64,000 nucleotides of DNA, taken from assembly GCF_036320965.1 (NCBI RefSeq), contig NC_092231.1:1257197-1321196 (forward strand), written 5' to 3'. How positions within the stretch are numbered: the stretch's first letter is position 1; the number at the start of each line of letters is the position of its first letter. The notes beneath the pieces were generated by a model. The model saw nothing but the letters and a program-made list of their open reading frames with translations, had not been told where the DNA came from and did not search any database. The translations under genes were made by a program, and so were the position numbers. This DNA is from Panulirus ornatus. Lineage: Eukaryota; Arthropoda; Malacostraca; Decapoda; Palinuridae. Below, in pieces: positions 10,801 through 21,975 of this stretch.

Positions 10801-11605
10801 TAAACCAGAATATACTGCGCAGAAGTCCTCCTCGCCGGCTTTGGCCTCTGACCTTTGAAACCAAGATTCCCCAACCAGGACAAATTTAACATAGCCATTC
10901 ATAAGATCTCCATTTTATTTAATAGTAAACATTATGTTGATATTACATCTATTCCCGAGAAAAGTATATACTGAGTCTGTGGAAGTGAAACACTATATCT
11001 GTCTACAGTGTAATCTGTCGTTGCGTGGGTATACTGAGAGAGCTTCTCACTCGTGGAAAAATAACCCAAATATATATTTTACGAAGTTTACGAACGCGAT
11101 TGTACATATATAACCACAAGACCCTTTTAAGGGGTTCCTGCAGTTACGAGGCTGCGCTACAGTCAGAAGCAGGGAAATAATGGACTCCTCTGAGGCCAGA
11201 AACTCTTCGCGAGACTTTGCTTCCTTTCGTTAAGTGACGGTGATAAAAGGAACAACGAATGTTTCGCTATACAGTGTAAGGTACGTCATCGACTCCTCTA
11301 CCTGACGTCTTTGTGGAGTACGTTTTGGTTATGTATGTATTCTCACGTTGACTCTGTACCCTCCAAAACGGTGTAACATACAGTCCAGTGTTTTAGATTT
11401 ATTTTCCGGGAAACTCCTCTCATATAAGTCGCACTTAGAAGATAATCCAGGAGTTAACATTATGCAAAACTTGTCACATGTGGAGGAAACATGATATAGA
11501 AGATAAAAAGAAGTATTTGTTAGCATTACCTTCCATTACATGGACATTGAGGGTTTTGAGAAGGTATAAATGATATTCATTCCACCAAATTTAGAATGTG
11601 GTTCA
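10801..11605. other. Unassigned sequence
   Basis: AT-rich non-repetitive sequence without recognised features. Confidence 0.5.
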
Positions 11606-11776
11606 GCAGTTTGGTTTTCTTACCTTAGAAATCGTTTAGAACTGTTTGAGACGGTTCGAAGGAATGCGGTGGGTAGGATTGCACTACAGATAAGTGGGAT
11701 GACCTTAAAAGTGAGGAAGGAAGCCTTCGATCTGAGATAAAAGAAGATTAATGGGAGATGTGATATCTACATATGA
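11606..11776 (+). mobile_element. CR1-like LINE fragment
   Basis: A 44-codon open stretch (11606-11740) reads A-V-W-F-S-Y-L, then E-T-V-R-R-N-A, then I-S-G-M-T. This follows the CR1/L2-type pattern (W-S-P-Y-L ... E-x-V-Q-R-R-A-T ... G-L) just downstream of the reverse transcriptase core. After one frameshift the next words are R-R-L-M-G-D-V-I, matching the R-R-x-R-G-D-L-I motif of the same region. Only this short portion is present. Confidence 0.7.
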
Positions 11777-12003
11777 ATTCCCAAGAAGCCATAACAACGT
11801 TAATATTGGAACGTGATAAGTGGAGTGGGAAGGCATTTCTCCTCCGCCGCCGCTAGCCAGCAGGGACGCTCGGAACACGTTAAGCCAACAGGAAGTAAAT
11901 ACAGACGATATTGAACAATTCAGAGATGATTTATGAAAGCAGAGCCTCAAGATTGCACAGCCGTCTTTACATATTAACATTTAGGAAGTAAGCCATCACA
12001 AAG

Positions 12004-12004
<1 letters not shown>

Positions 12005-12073
<69 letters not shown>
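12005..12073. repeat. (CA)n microsatellite
   Basis: About 69 bp of uninterrupted CA dinucleotides. Confidence 0.97.
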
Positions 12074-12190
12074 GACCCCTGCCTTCCGGGGAACTTGGCG
12101 AGGCAATGTGGCAGAAGTAACACAGTCAGACGGGCTAGCAATGCTGACCGGAGAACTGCCACAGAAAACTCGGAGTGAGAGATGAGAAGA

Positions 12191-12265
12191 AGTGGTGGTG
12201 GTGGTGGTGGTGGTGGTAGGTGATGGTTGTTGTGGTGGTTGGTAATGGTAGTGGTGGTGGTGAAT
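12191..12265. repeat. (GGT)n trinucleotide repeat
   Basis: Perfect GTG/GGT triplets to about 12217, then an interrupted continuation with GATGGTTGTTGTGG. Confidence 0.9.
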
Positions 12266-12699
12266 GTCGCATCGACACAATTTTATCTCGACTTCCTCGA
12301 CTCATTTCTCACGTTTTTACTCTTCGTTCTTGTGTTCTGCGCTCCGTGGGTTGGGGCGTGTATAGGGGCTGGGTCTAACCCTCCACGGAAATGTTTACTT
12401 TCCAAATTACAGCTCTCGATCGCTGGAGTTGTTACGTTGTGCTGAATAATTCTGACCCGGCACTTTCACGTGACACTTTATCAGCCTTTTCGACGGATGG
12501 CAAGGCCTCATATCCGTCGTCTGTACGTCCTGATCTGTACCTTGGTAAGACCTGTGATAGATCGATGATCTGATAACCTTTATAATCAATCGTCAGGTTA
12601 GGTTCAATATATTGAACTACATACGATTAACAAACGTTCTTTCTTTCACTCAGAACTTTATATTATTACCGGCCGTCTCGCTGAGCAGCCTTGTTGAAT
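12266..12699. other. Unassigned sequence
   Basis: Non-repetitive. No gene recognised. Confidence 0.45.
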
Positions 12700-13090
12700 T
12701 ACGCTGGATTTTGAGATCTGATCGGATTACCCGGTTCATTGATTCCCGGCTGAAGCTCCGAGACCGAGTCGAATGGTACCGAAGCTCCGAAACTAAGCCG
12801 AATGATGTGGAAGGTCACAGACAGAGACAAGTCGTACTGAAGCTCCGAGACTGCCTTGAAAATAACAAAGTTCAGAGACAGGCTCAAATCATACGGAAGC
12901 TCGGATACCGTCGCGCATGGTACCAAACATCTGAGACAGAGCACAGTTGTAGCGACGATCTTAATCGGATGCGAAGCTGCTAGACAGAACTGAAACGCAC
13001 CGAAACTCTTACAGTTGAGTCATGCCGAAGCTCCTGGACGTACCCGAACCGTTCCGAAGCTCTGAGACAGAAGGGAATGGTTGGTCACAC
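12700..13090. repeat. Diverged minisatellite, about 30-40 bp unit
   Basis: The words CCGAAGCTCC and GAGACAGA/GAGACCGAG recur about ten times at irregular spacing, each followed by a short variable stretch. It resembles an array that has accumulated many substitutions and indels. Confidence 0.65.
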
Positions 13091-13764
13091 GCGAGGGTTC
13101 ATGTTTCTCATCATCTTTGTTGATTCACGTTTAACTTTCATGAGATTCAGTAATACTACTGACCAGCTCTGATGGATCATTTGACTTATCGGAACTGATT
13201 AGCATGCATTTTTTGTATAGATTTTCCAAAGATGAAGTTAAATACTTAAGTACATTAGAGTGGCAAGTTTGTGACCCCTGAAAGCATAAGAGTTATCTGG
13301 AGTCCTACCCATCCTGCAGAGCAGTTTTATATTCATCATCATCATCATGCGTGGCTGCATCCTCGACATGCACAGCTCAAGTTTGTTGTTTGACGTCAGT
13401 GGACTTGTTTCCCGGGCTGTTGCACCCGCCTGGGTGCTGGGAGCTGTTGTAGATATTTTGTAATGTTTACAAGATTAACAGACTCTCTCTGGGCTGCAGT
13501 ATTTTACAAGCGATATGTTAGAATTTTCCGAATGTAAAATGACGCCCTGGCCGTCTGGTATTCCCCCACTTCCCCCCACCGCGATATTTTACTAAGATAT
13601 TTCTATTCCAGATCCATTAGAGTCTCCGCTGGTGTCAGGCCGTCGTGGAAAACAATAACAGACACAACGTTCCAGGCTAAATTACACGCGCTAGATTCCC
13701 GTGCGAGGCGAGCGAGGGGTTGGCTGCTGGGTCCCGCTCTAGACACCGCCAGAGCCGTCCTCCC
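13091..13764. other. Unassigned sequence with a possible conserved island
   Basis: Non-repetitive apart from a short (CAT)n at 13333-13347. The stretch 13490-13740 is compositionally balanced and repeat-free, unlike its surroundings. Confidence 0.4.
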
Positions 13765-13935
13765 GGGGAGAGGGGAGACGAGGGAGGGGAACGCGGGGAG
13801 GAAGATGGAAGAGGAATAGGTGCGGGATAAAGGCAGTGCGGATGAGGGAGGGGAGTTGAGGAGAGGGGGAGAGGTGAGGAGATTACGGGGAGGAGGAGGG
13901 GGGAAAAGGGAGAAAGAGGAGGAGGAGGAGAAGTT
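13765..13935. repeat. Polypurine tract (GAGG-rich)
   Basis: Nearly all A/G on the plus strand, with GAGG and GGGGA words and few pyrimidines. Homopurine tracts of this length can adopt triplex structures. Confidence 0.85.
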
Positions 13936-15415
13936 GAAGGACTTATAAGTAGACTCGGCTTTGTAATCCTCTGAACAACGACATGACTAACATGATAGTG
14001 ACCCCTTTACCACGACGATCCTTCAAGATAGGGTCAGAGGACAGTCCATCATACTCGGGCAGTGGCGTTGTGTACGAGGAGTTGAAGCCAGTCTGGGGAA
14101 GATGAGGGGCAGCAGCCTCCTGCAGTCGGTCTCAGCGATGCATCGGCTTCCAGCGGATGTCACCTGCACCCAGCAGGCATAGGAAGGGTTGTGGGACGGG
14201 AGGGTGAAATGGGACGGGCTGGTGGGACACAGAGTCGACAGTGGGATGGGCTGATGGGTGGGACATGATGTTGACAGTTTCCATCAAAGGAAAATCACTA
14301 AGATTTACAGCGACGGTAATTTATGCTTTAGTCTGCCTGTCTGAAATGTTGCACTGGACTAAGGAGGGAACTAACCCATCTCGGCACCAGCCAGATATCT
14401 TACGTATTGAGCACGACGTGATGGACACCATTCATCACAAGGTATGTGGGAACATCAGACGCCGTGTATACTGCCACACCTGTCCGTATGTAATGACTGT
14501 CGTCATAAGTTGATATTCCAATATCATTATAATGTCCATAGGAATATATCGTCACTGCCTACCATGCATAATAGGTTTAGGTTGTGGTAGTATACTGTTA
14601 TAGGCTCAGCGTTAGATCAGTGGGAATTTATAGTACCCAGCTGGACACACTGGCTACACAATACAGCTGCGTGTAAGGCAATATACCGGAGGACAGTAAG
14701 CCAACATATGCACCAACATATATCGTATGTAAGCCATCGTATACGGAGTATACTTAAGACGCACAGGAGGGTTGTATGTACAGCGTTGTACTGTTGTACA
14801 ATAAGATTGACAGGCTGTACAACATTCTCTTGTACAGTAAGCATAATTCTCTTTCGTCGAAGACTTCCTCTGAGGACAACATTTCGCTTAGAGGTTAGAC
14901 GTCAAGTGAAGTACGATAATAACTAAATGACCAAAGAAGTAAGAAGCGAAGAAGAGAGAGAGAGACTCATAGTTTAGCGGTGAAGGGAAAGAAACAGAGA
15001 TGACAATGGTTCGCCCTTCGGTTGGCAACGGCCACTTGATGATCATGTGATGCAGTGAACTGCCGAGTACTGGATGATGTAGCTACGGGGAAGGAAAACA
15101 TAAACATTCACCTGCCAGGAACAGAAACTTGATTGATGCTTCTAAGAAGAGCAAAGAATCAACACCTCTGCCTTAGGCAAGAGGGCCAAGTGTTGAGGTC
15201 AGACGGGGAGATCTGATGACTTTATTTGCTTCGAGCTCGACCCTGTCAGGTCTGTATGTGAAGCTGGAGCCTCCCTGGCTGCGAGAACAGTACTACGCCT
15301 GGCAGTACACTGGTGGAATGGAAACTAACCTCCCTGGTGGTGTACCCTAGACTGGCACTGACCCTGCGATACACCCTCCACCCCCGCCTCCCCACAGGGA
15401 AGGTGGCGGCTGTTG
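13936..15415. other. Unassigned sequence
   Basis: No gene recognised. At 13990-14055 GGGTCAGAGGACAGTCCATCATACTCGGG-like words (split here by indels) resemble a decayed right half of the palindromic centre found at 53987-54015. The rest is unassigned. Confidence 0.4.
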
Positions 15416-15421
15416 GCGCCC

Positions 15422-15454
<33 letters not shown>

Positions 15455-15456
15455 CC
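15416..15456. repeat. Poly-C plus (CT)n tract
   Basis: A run of about 15 C followed by about 22 bp of CT dinucleotides. A separate G-run lies at 15575-15587. Confidence 0.9.
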
Positions 15457-16060
15457 CAGATCAGATGACGTCATTTCCATAATACTCTTAGTGTCTGGCC
15501 TGTGTAGCTGGGTAGCCCAGCACTACCATGATGTTCTGGGCTGTTACCCCGGGGATGGGTCGCTGTCTAGGTTGGGGGGGGGGGGTAGCACAGTCCAGGA
15601 GGAAAGAATGCTCGAGTTAGTGGCGATATATTTTGGACAAGAACTGTGTGATATGGATTTTCCTTTTCCTCTGTTGTGTATATCACATGTTTTTCGTACC
15701 GAGAAAACTACGATGCAAGAAAAAAAAGTACGTTTTTTGCTGAATAAAAACTTCTCTTTTGTTTTACTGAAGTCAAAACTGTATTTTTCTTTTCCCTTCT
15801 CCAAAGACAAAGTCATGTCTGTCATCTTTGCATAACAAATATCCGTCCAGTTAATTTCTTCTACAAATACTTAGTTCACTTTTTGATGCAAACAAAAACT
15901 TTTGTATCTTATTTCGTTTTTGTTTCTTTGAACAAAATATGACACAAGGTATATTACGAATGGTAACATTTCATTTTTTTCTGACATTTATCTTTTTAAG
16001 GATGAGATGGACAGGAGGCTGGGGAGGAGTTGTACTGGTGGGAAGATCCTTAATGTGTTT
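15457..16060. other. Unassigned sequence
   Basis: AT-rich with a G-run at 15575-15587. The 140-codon plus-strand ORF across it begins in the C/CT tract and shows no domain. Confidence 0.5.
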
Positions 16061-16335
16061 ATAGAGCGCAGAAAGAAGCTCTACAACGGAGCTCTACGCA
16101 CCAGCACCTCTACGTGTCTGGATAGCTCAGAAAGGAGCTCTACGTGTCTGAGAAGCCTAGAATCAGATCTCCGTGTCTGTGGAGCTCGAGAAGGCGCTCT
16201 ACGTATCTGGGGAGCTCAGAAAGAAGCTCTGTCTCTATGAAGATCAATGAAACCCTGTACGAGTCTCATGATCTCTGTAAGGCCATCTACATATCAGGAG
16301 AGGTCTGGAAGGCGCTCAATGTATCTTAAGGGCTC
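16061..16335. repeat. Diverged minisatellite, about 30-bp unit
   Basis: About eight copies of GAGCTCAGAAAGGAGCTCTA followed by CGTGTCTGG, with substitutions and small indels. GAGCTC palindromes mark most units. Clearest between 16100 and 16235. Confidence 0.75.
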
Positions 16336-16684
16336 ACGAAAATACAGAAGTGGGCTCCCGGGTGACTAGCAACACGGTACACACATGTGCAGCTTTTATC
16401 TTCGCAAGTTTAAAAGGGCAATTTGCCGCTTACTGCATATTTACGTGAGACGAGAGAAGGGAATAATGTTTACCTCGTGGTGGGGCCTGGGCCTCAGTCC
16501 CCCGTGGGTCAGCCATCCTCCCGTATCCTTGGGACAACCATCCTCCACACGTGTTGAGGATGTGATGCGAAAGATGGAGGTCACTCTACCTTCCTCCCTA
16601 CCCATCTTACCTTCATCCTTTTCCGTCCCAGCCTCACTTCCCTTTCCTTAACTCCCATTTTCTCCCTTACGGATTCCCCATCTT

Positions 16685-16687
<3 letters not shown>

Positions 16688-16757
<70 letters not shown>
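16688..16757. repeat. (CT)n microsatellite
   Basis: About 70 bp of CT dinucleotides on the plus strand. Confidence 0.97.
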
Positions 16758-16764
<7 letters not shown>

Positions 16765-16922
16765 CCAGGGGTCGTCGTGCGATACCCCAGCAGCTGCAGG
16801 ATCGAGAAATTATAAATTCCTTGTATATCGTCCCAGCTCGGCAAAACTCTGTCCTTCCACCTCGCCAAAACTCGGGGCCAACGGTTAGAAAACTTTTCTG
16901 GGCTAGTTTGTTTTTTCATTCT

Positions 16923-17255
16923 GTGGTGGTGTTGCTTCTATAGTGTTGCCTCCAACACTTGTGGTGGTGTTGCTTCTGTAGTGTTTCCTCCAACACTTGT
17001 GGTGGTGTTGCTTCTGTAGTGTTGCCTCCAACACTTGTGGTGGTGTTGCTTCTGTAGTGTTTCCTGCAACACTTGTGGTGGTGTTGCTTCTGTGGTGTTG
17101 CCTCCAGTACCTGTGGTGTTGTTGCTTCTGTAGTGTTTCCTCCAACACTTGTGGTGGTGTTGCTTCTGTAGTGTTTCCTCCAACACTTGTGGTGGTGTTG
17201 CTTCTGTAGTGTTGCCTCCAGTACCTTTGGTGGTGTTGCTTCTGTAGAGTCTGTC
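16923..17255. repeat. 38-bp minisatellite, about 8.7 copies
   Basis: Units contain GTGTTGCTTCTGTAGTGTT and CCTCCAACACTTGTGGTG. Variation is mainly GTTGCC versus GTTTCC and a few CCAGTACC substitutions. Open frames on both strands here are repeat artefacts. Confidence 0.96.
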
Positions 17256-18054
17256 TCCGCCACTTAGGTGGGCAAGGGAGTGTCCTCAGCAGCTTTGGTG
17301 TGCAGTTACTAGGCTGTTATGAACGCCCTGTACATCTGCCTCGCGTGTCTGTATTGAAATAAATATTAGATAAAAAGATGATTGTGTGTATTGGATTAAG
17401 GCAACCATTCGGTTGAAAATACCCAGTTTTGAGGAATTACTCATATTAAAGGACTGGGGGTCATGATGGTGTGTGTGTGTGTGTGTGGTTCGAGGGGCTT
17501 CGAGCCACGAAGCGTGGCCTCCAGGGACCCGTGAGCCCCGAAGCGTGGCCTCCAGGGACCTGGATACCGTCAGTATGCCACAGGCACAACACGTCCCTGG
17601 CCTCCTGCTGTATCATGAAGGATTGTATTTCCTCGTCCTTCCTCCTGCATCATCCACTTTCCTGTTGACTTGTGTCGATATTTTGTGCCGTTACAGCTGA
17701 TGATCACATCCTCTTATTGTCACGTTTCAAACGCCTTTGAAAACAGCTTTAGTGATATTTTCACCATCTTTATAAAGACAATATGAAGGAAAAAGAAAGA
17801 TAGTTGTTAGATGCTGAAAAAAAAACTCGAGGACTGAAAATTCTTTAATCTTCTGATTTTTTCTTGCGTATGAAGTAGTTAAATTGTCACCAGAAATTCG
17901 ACACGGCTTCAAAGCTTTTCATCTTCGGGGTAATTGCCCGAAGGAATCCGGTCATTTCCGGTGTGAGGGAATGAGAGGAAAATGTTGTCTGTCTTGGGCA
18001 GGAAGAGCCAGGCTGTCAGCAGAGCTTTACTGCCCTCCCTGAGCAGTGTAGGAC
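17256..18054. other. Unassigned sequence with small repeats
   Basis: Includes a short (TG)n at 17469-17487 and two copies of GAAGCGTGGCCTCCAGGGAC near 17510 and 17540. The remainder is unassigned. Confidence 0.5.
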
Positions 18055-18540
18055 CTGGGATCTGCCAGACCTGGTGACCTGACCTACTGAGTAGCATGTG
18101 ATGAGCCAGACCTGGTGACCTGACCTGCTGAGTAGCATGTGATGTGCCAGACCTGGTGACCTGACCTGCTGAGTAGCATGTGATGTGCCAGACCTGGTGA
18201 CCTGACCTGCTGAGTAGCATGTGATGTGCCAGACCTGGTGACCTGACCTGCTGAGTAGCATGTGATGTGCCAGACCTGGTGACCTGACCTGCTGAGTAGC
18301 ATGTGATGTGCCAGACCTGGTGACCTGACCTGCTGAGTAGCATGTGATGTGCCAGACCTGGTGACCTGACCTGCTGAGTAGCATGTGATGAGCCAGACCT
18401 GGTGACCTGACCTGCTGAGTAGCATGTGATGTGCCAGACCTGGTGACCTGACCTGCTGAGTAGCATGTGATGTGCCAGACCTGGTGACCTGACCTGCTGA
18501 GTAGCATGTGATGTGCCAGACCTGGTGACCTGACCTGCTA
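18055..18540. repeat. 41-bp minisatellite, about 11.7 copies
   Basis: Very uniform units containing GCCAGACCTGGTGACC and TGACCTGCTGAGTAGCATG. The main variable position is GATGTGCC versus GATGAGCC. Three minus-strand frames stay open across it because 41 times 3 is a full codon period with no stop. Confidence 0.97.
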
Positions 18541-18665
18541 GGTATATCTAAGAGGGAGGAGGGAGGGGAATGGTAGCGTGGAATATGTGTACGTGTTTAC
18601 TTCTGTATGTATACATAAGTTCCATTTGTGTGTTTTGGTAATTTTGTCTTGTTCGTTGTTTATCT

Positions 18666-18666
<1 letters not shown>

Positions 18667-18751
<85 letters not shown>
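18667..18751. repeat. (CT)n microsatellite
   Basis: About 85 bp of CT dinucleotides on the plus strand. Confidence 0.97.
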
Positions 18752-18755
<4 letters not shown>

Positions 18756-18904
18756 TCACCGGGGCCATCACGGGTGATGTGTGAGGCCCTGATCTCATTC
18801 TCACTAATGTTTCCTCTAAATTTATGTTAATCAGTTAATTATATGTCGAGGTGATAGTGATGGCGGCCGCCAACACCCGTCCCTTATCAGGTTACACAAA
18901 GTAA

Positions 18905-19963
18905 GATGGTGTGGTGAAGTGTGCCACAGATGGTGTGGTGAAGTGTGCCACAGATGGTGTGGTGAAGTGTGCCACAGATGGTGTGGTGAAGTGTGCCACA
19001 GATGGTGTGGTGAAGTGTGCCACAGATGGTGTGGTGAACTGTACCACAGATGGTGTAGTGAAGTGTGCCACAGATGATGTGGTGAAGTGTGCCACAGATG
19101 GTGTGGTGAATTGTGCCACAGATGGTGTGGTGAAGCGTGCCACAGATGGTGTGGTGAAGCGTGCCACAGATGATGTGGTGAAGTGTGCCACAGATGGTGT
19201 GGTGAAGCGTGCCACAGATGGTGTGGTGAAGTGTGCCACAGATGATGTGGTGAAGTGTGCCACAGATGGTGTGGTGAAGCGTGCCACAGATGGTGTGGTG
19301 AACTGTACCATAGATGATGTTGTGAACTGTGCCACAGATGGTGTGGTGAAGTGTGCCACAGATGGTGTGGTGAAGTGTGCCACAGATGGTGTGGTGAAGT
19401 GTGCCACAGATGGTGTGGTGAACTGTTCCACAGATGGTGTGGTGAAGTGTGCCACAGATGGTGTGGTGAAGTGTGCCACAGATGGTGTGATGAAGTGTGC
19501 TACAGATGGTGTTGTGAACTGTGCCACAGATGGTGTGGTGAAGTGTGCCACAGATGGTGTGGTGAAGTGTGCCACAGATGGTGTGGTGAAGTGTGCCACA
19601 GATGGTGTGGTGAAGTGTGCCACAGATGGTGTGATGAAGTGTGCTACAGATGGTGTTGTGAACTGTGCCACAGATGGTGTGGTGAAGTGTGCCACAGATG
19701 GTGTGGTGAAGTGTGCCACAGATGGTGTGGTGAACTGTGCCACAGATGGTGTGGTGAACTGTGCCACAGATGGTGTGGTGAAGTGTGCCACAGATGGTGT
19801 GGTGAACTGTGCCTCAGATGGTGTGGTGAACTGTGCTTCAGATGGTGTGGTGAAGTGTACCACAGATGGTGTGGTGAACTGTGCCTCAGATGGTGTGGTG
19901 AACTGTGCTTCAGATGGTGTGGTGAACTGTGCCTCAGATGGTGTGGTGAACTGTACCCCACAG
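18905..19963. repeat. 24-bp minisatellite, about 44 copies
   Basis: Units contain GGTGTGGTGAAGTGTGCC and ACAGAT, exactly 24 bp throughout. It is open on both strands over about 370 codons because 24 is a multiple of three and no stop falls in the unit; it is not a gene. A higher-order block of six units (144 bp) is present: GATGAAGTGTGCTACAGATG occurs at 19489 and again at 19633. The last about seven units change to GTGCCTCAGATG/GTGCTTCAGATG, which marks the right edge. Confidence 0.97.
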
Positions 19964-20056
19964 AACAACGATCTCTTGGTGCTGCGAATATTTATATCCA
20001 TTATCATGGGACAATTACCCTAAAAACAAGAACAGAGAGGTAAACAAAGAAAATGG

Positions 20057-20210
20057 ATGAGAGACATGAAAAAAACGACCTTGGTAGCTTCCTTCAAGAT
20101 CTTAGAAAACCGACCCAATGATCGCTCAGCCACAGCAACAACATTCATGAAACTTGTCACTAACAGGAAATGTAAACGTTCATCAGGATCCAGAGACTTA
20201 CATTGCACAA
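20057..20210 (+). other. Candidate exon-like ORF ending at a donor-like site
   Basis: A non-repetitive open stretch translating as a basic segment (it includes ASFKILENRPNDRSATATTF). It ends with AAG followed by GTAAGA at 20211, a good match to a 5' splice site, in phase 0. I recognise no family. Nearby, 20345-20685 is also open. An exon pair is possible but no well-placed phase-matched acceptor was found, so chance or a decayed element is equally likely. Confidence 0.2.
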
Positions 20211-20344
20211 AGGTAAGATTCCTTTATAGATTGCATTAATGACGGAGACAAATCCAGTATTTGCAGCCATAATGATGGACATTCAGAGATGATGACATGA
20301 ACAATGAGGATTGGATCCTGAACTACAACCCGTCCCCATGTGAC

Positions 20345-20685
20345 GCGTAACAACTGAATCACTGAATTCCCCAGTTGAAGCTGTAGAAACGGAAGTTACC
20401 AAGATCGAGAACTATAACGTAGTGGTTGAACTGGTGTGTGAGCCTTCAGGTGCGACACAACACGAGTTTGTGGACCAGTTAGGAGTACAGAATTCTCTCT
20501 CCATAACTCCCATTTCCTATACGAGATTTTTTCCTAAGGGAGATCACCCAGTCTACATCATCATACTGAATGATGTAGGTGACGATGTGTGGAGGACGTG
20601 TGTGATGGCGCAGACGATAATTCCTGAAGATATTGACGATATTTACAAAGATCAGGAGCGCCTCTGGAGGAATATCGCCAGCTGA
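20345..20685 (+). other. Unrecognised non-repetitive ORF, possible exon or element remnant
   Basis: 113 codons from just after a TGA (20342-20344) to a TGA at 20683. The first ATG-type start is uncertain; a GTG lies at 20422. The product is acidic and of normal amino-acid complexity (segments such as VVVELVCEPSGATQHEF and PVYIIILNDVGDDVWRTC), unlike the repeat-derived ORFs around it. No domain, signal peptide or membrane helix is recognised. A CCCCAG at about 20378 could act as a splice acceptor. It could be an exon, a fragment of a mobile element, or chance. Confidence 0.3.
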
Positions 20686-21139
20686 CTCGTCATCCCAGGA
20701 GCACAAGAAGCGAATTTTTAATTCCATGAGAACAGGCCAGGGATCGGCCCTGAGAATGTCTTCTTCAGTAAAGTGTTCAGACTTTGTTCACTGGAGAAAG
20801 TTGAGTTCGTAAACACGTGTCATCCTGATGTTTTGACAAAAAACGGGCTACACCTGGACGATGTAGATGCTCTTCGTTGTAGCTGACTCACACCTCGTCT
20901 ACGGTTGGCTCATAACACGTCACCGATGTAGAGCAGCCTCGTCTGCCGCTCGTCCCTCAATATCATTTTCAGCAAGTCACGTGCTACGTGGAAGGTCCAC
21001 CGAACTGGAGGTTTGTTACAGTAATACCGATATGCAGATGATGATAATTCCTCGACTGGAAATGATCATGGTTTTTAACATACTCTTTTATGTCAAGCAA
21101 ATTCTATTGATCTACTTTGTGGTAAACTGAACATATATA
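20686..21139. other. Unassigned sequence
   Basis: Non-repetitive. No gene recognised. Confidence 0.45.
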
Positions 21140-21975
21140 TATAATGAAATTCAAGAAAGTGATGCTATTTATTCAGACATTCAGAAAGCATGTGATAAAG
21201 TCCCGCCTCGAAAATCATTCGGAAAATCTTATGTCTATAAATGTGGTTATCCTTTGATGATTAGAGAATAACTAACGATGGTTAGAGAATTAACTAACTG
21301 GTCTCAAAATGGTTAGACGTAATAAGTAGTGACCCGCAGGTCAGTCATGCGACCAGTTCTGTTCGTGTTAGTGATCAGTGGTAGTGAGGATGGGACATCC
21401 TGGAAGATGTCAGACTTCGCAGACGATACGAAGCCAGTAAACAGAGCTGCAGCAGAGCGTGGACGTCTGTGTTGCAATGAGACAAAGACATTGACGTAAT
21501 GGGGTCACAGGTGGCAAATGTATTTAAACATGGACGAGTACAAACATTTGCGTATGGGCAGTTTGCATACGGGCATTAAGAACGAAAAAACTACAGTACA
21601 AAATCTGTTGAACTGCAAAACGCAAATGAGAAAAAAAGATATTCGATATTGTATTCTGGTTGATCTAAACCAAGTGAGCAGTGCGCGGAAGCTGTACAGA
21701 AGACGGCAAAATTCTTTGTTTCAGTAGGTACGGTGTTCGAATCCATGTGTAAAAACTTAATTCTTGCCCTTAACAAGTCGGTGGTGCGTCCCCGAGTATT
21801 ATATTCAATTTTGCTTAAGGAAAAGTCAGGTAGAATGGAGCGAGGACAGAGGTGAACCACCAAGACTGAACAAACGTTCTTATCTTCAGATGAGGCAAAG
21901 TTTTTATCAGTAGAGTTGTTATTATATGGGATGATTTACCAACAAGATCAGTCGAAAACACCGTAGATACGGTGA
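21140..21975 (+). mobile_element. CR1-like LINE reverse transcriptase, decayed
   Basis: Remnant of a CR1/L2-type non-LTR retrotransposon. Readable motifs in order: Y-S-D-I-Q-K-A-C-D-K-V-P at 21168-21210, matching F-S-K-A-F-D-K-V-P; a decayed S-x-V-M-R-P-V-L-F-V-L-V-I segment near 21345-21380 in place of the G-V-P-Q-G-x-V-L box; the catalytic FADDTK at 21416-21433, intact; W-Q-M-Y-L-N-M-D-E-Y-K-H-L-R-M-G at about 21510-21560, matching W-x-M-x-F-N-x-x-K-C-x-V-x-H-x-G; and D-L-N-Q-V-S-S-A near 21662. Stops and frameshifts separate these pieces. GGTCGTGCGTCC-like and terminal I-W-D-D-L-P words follow at 21770-21960. Not functional, despite the intact catalytic box. Confidence 0.85.

Noticed and set aside
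18892..20043. ORFs of about 370 codons on both strands
   Set aside because: They consist entirely of a 24-bp tandem repeat; the openness follows from the period and lack of stop words in the unit.
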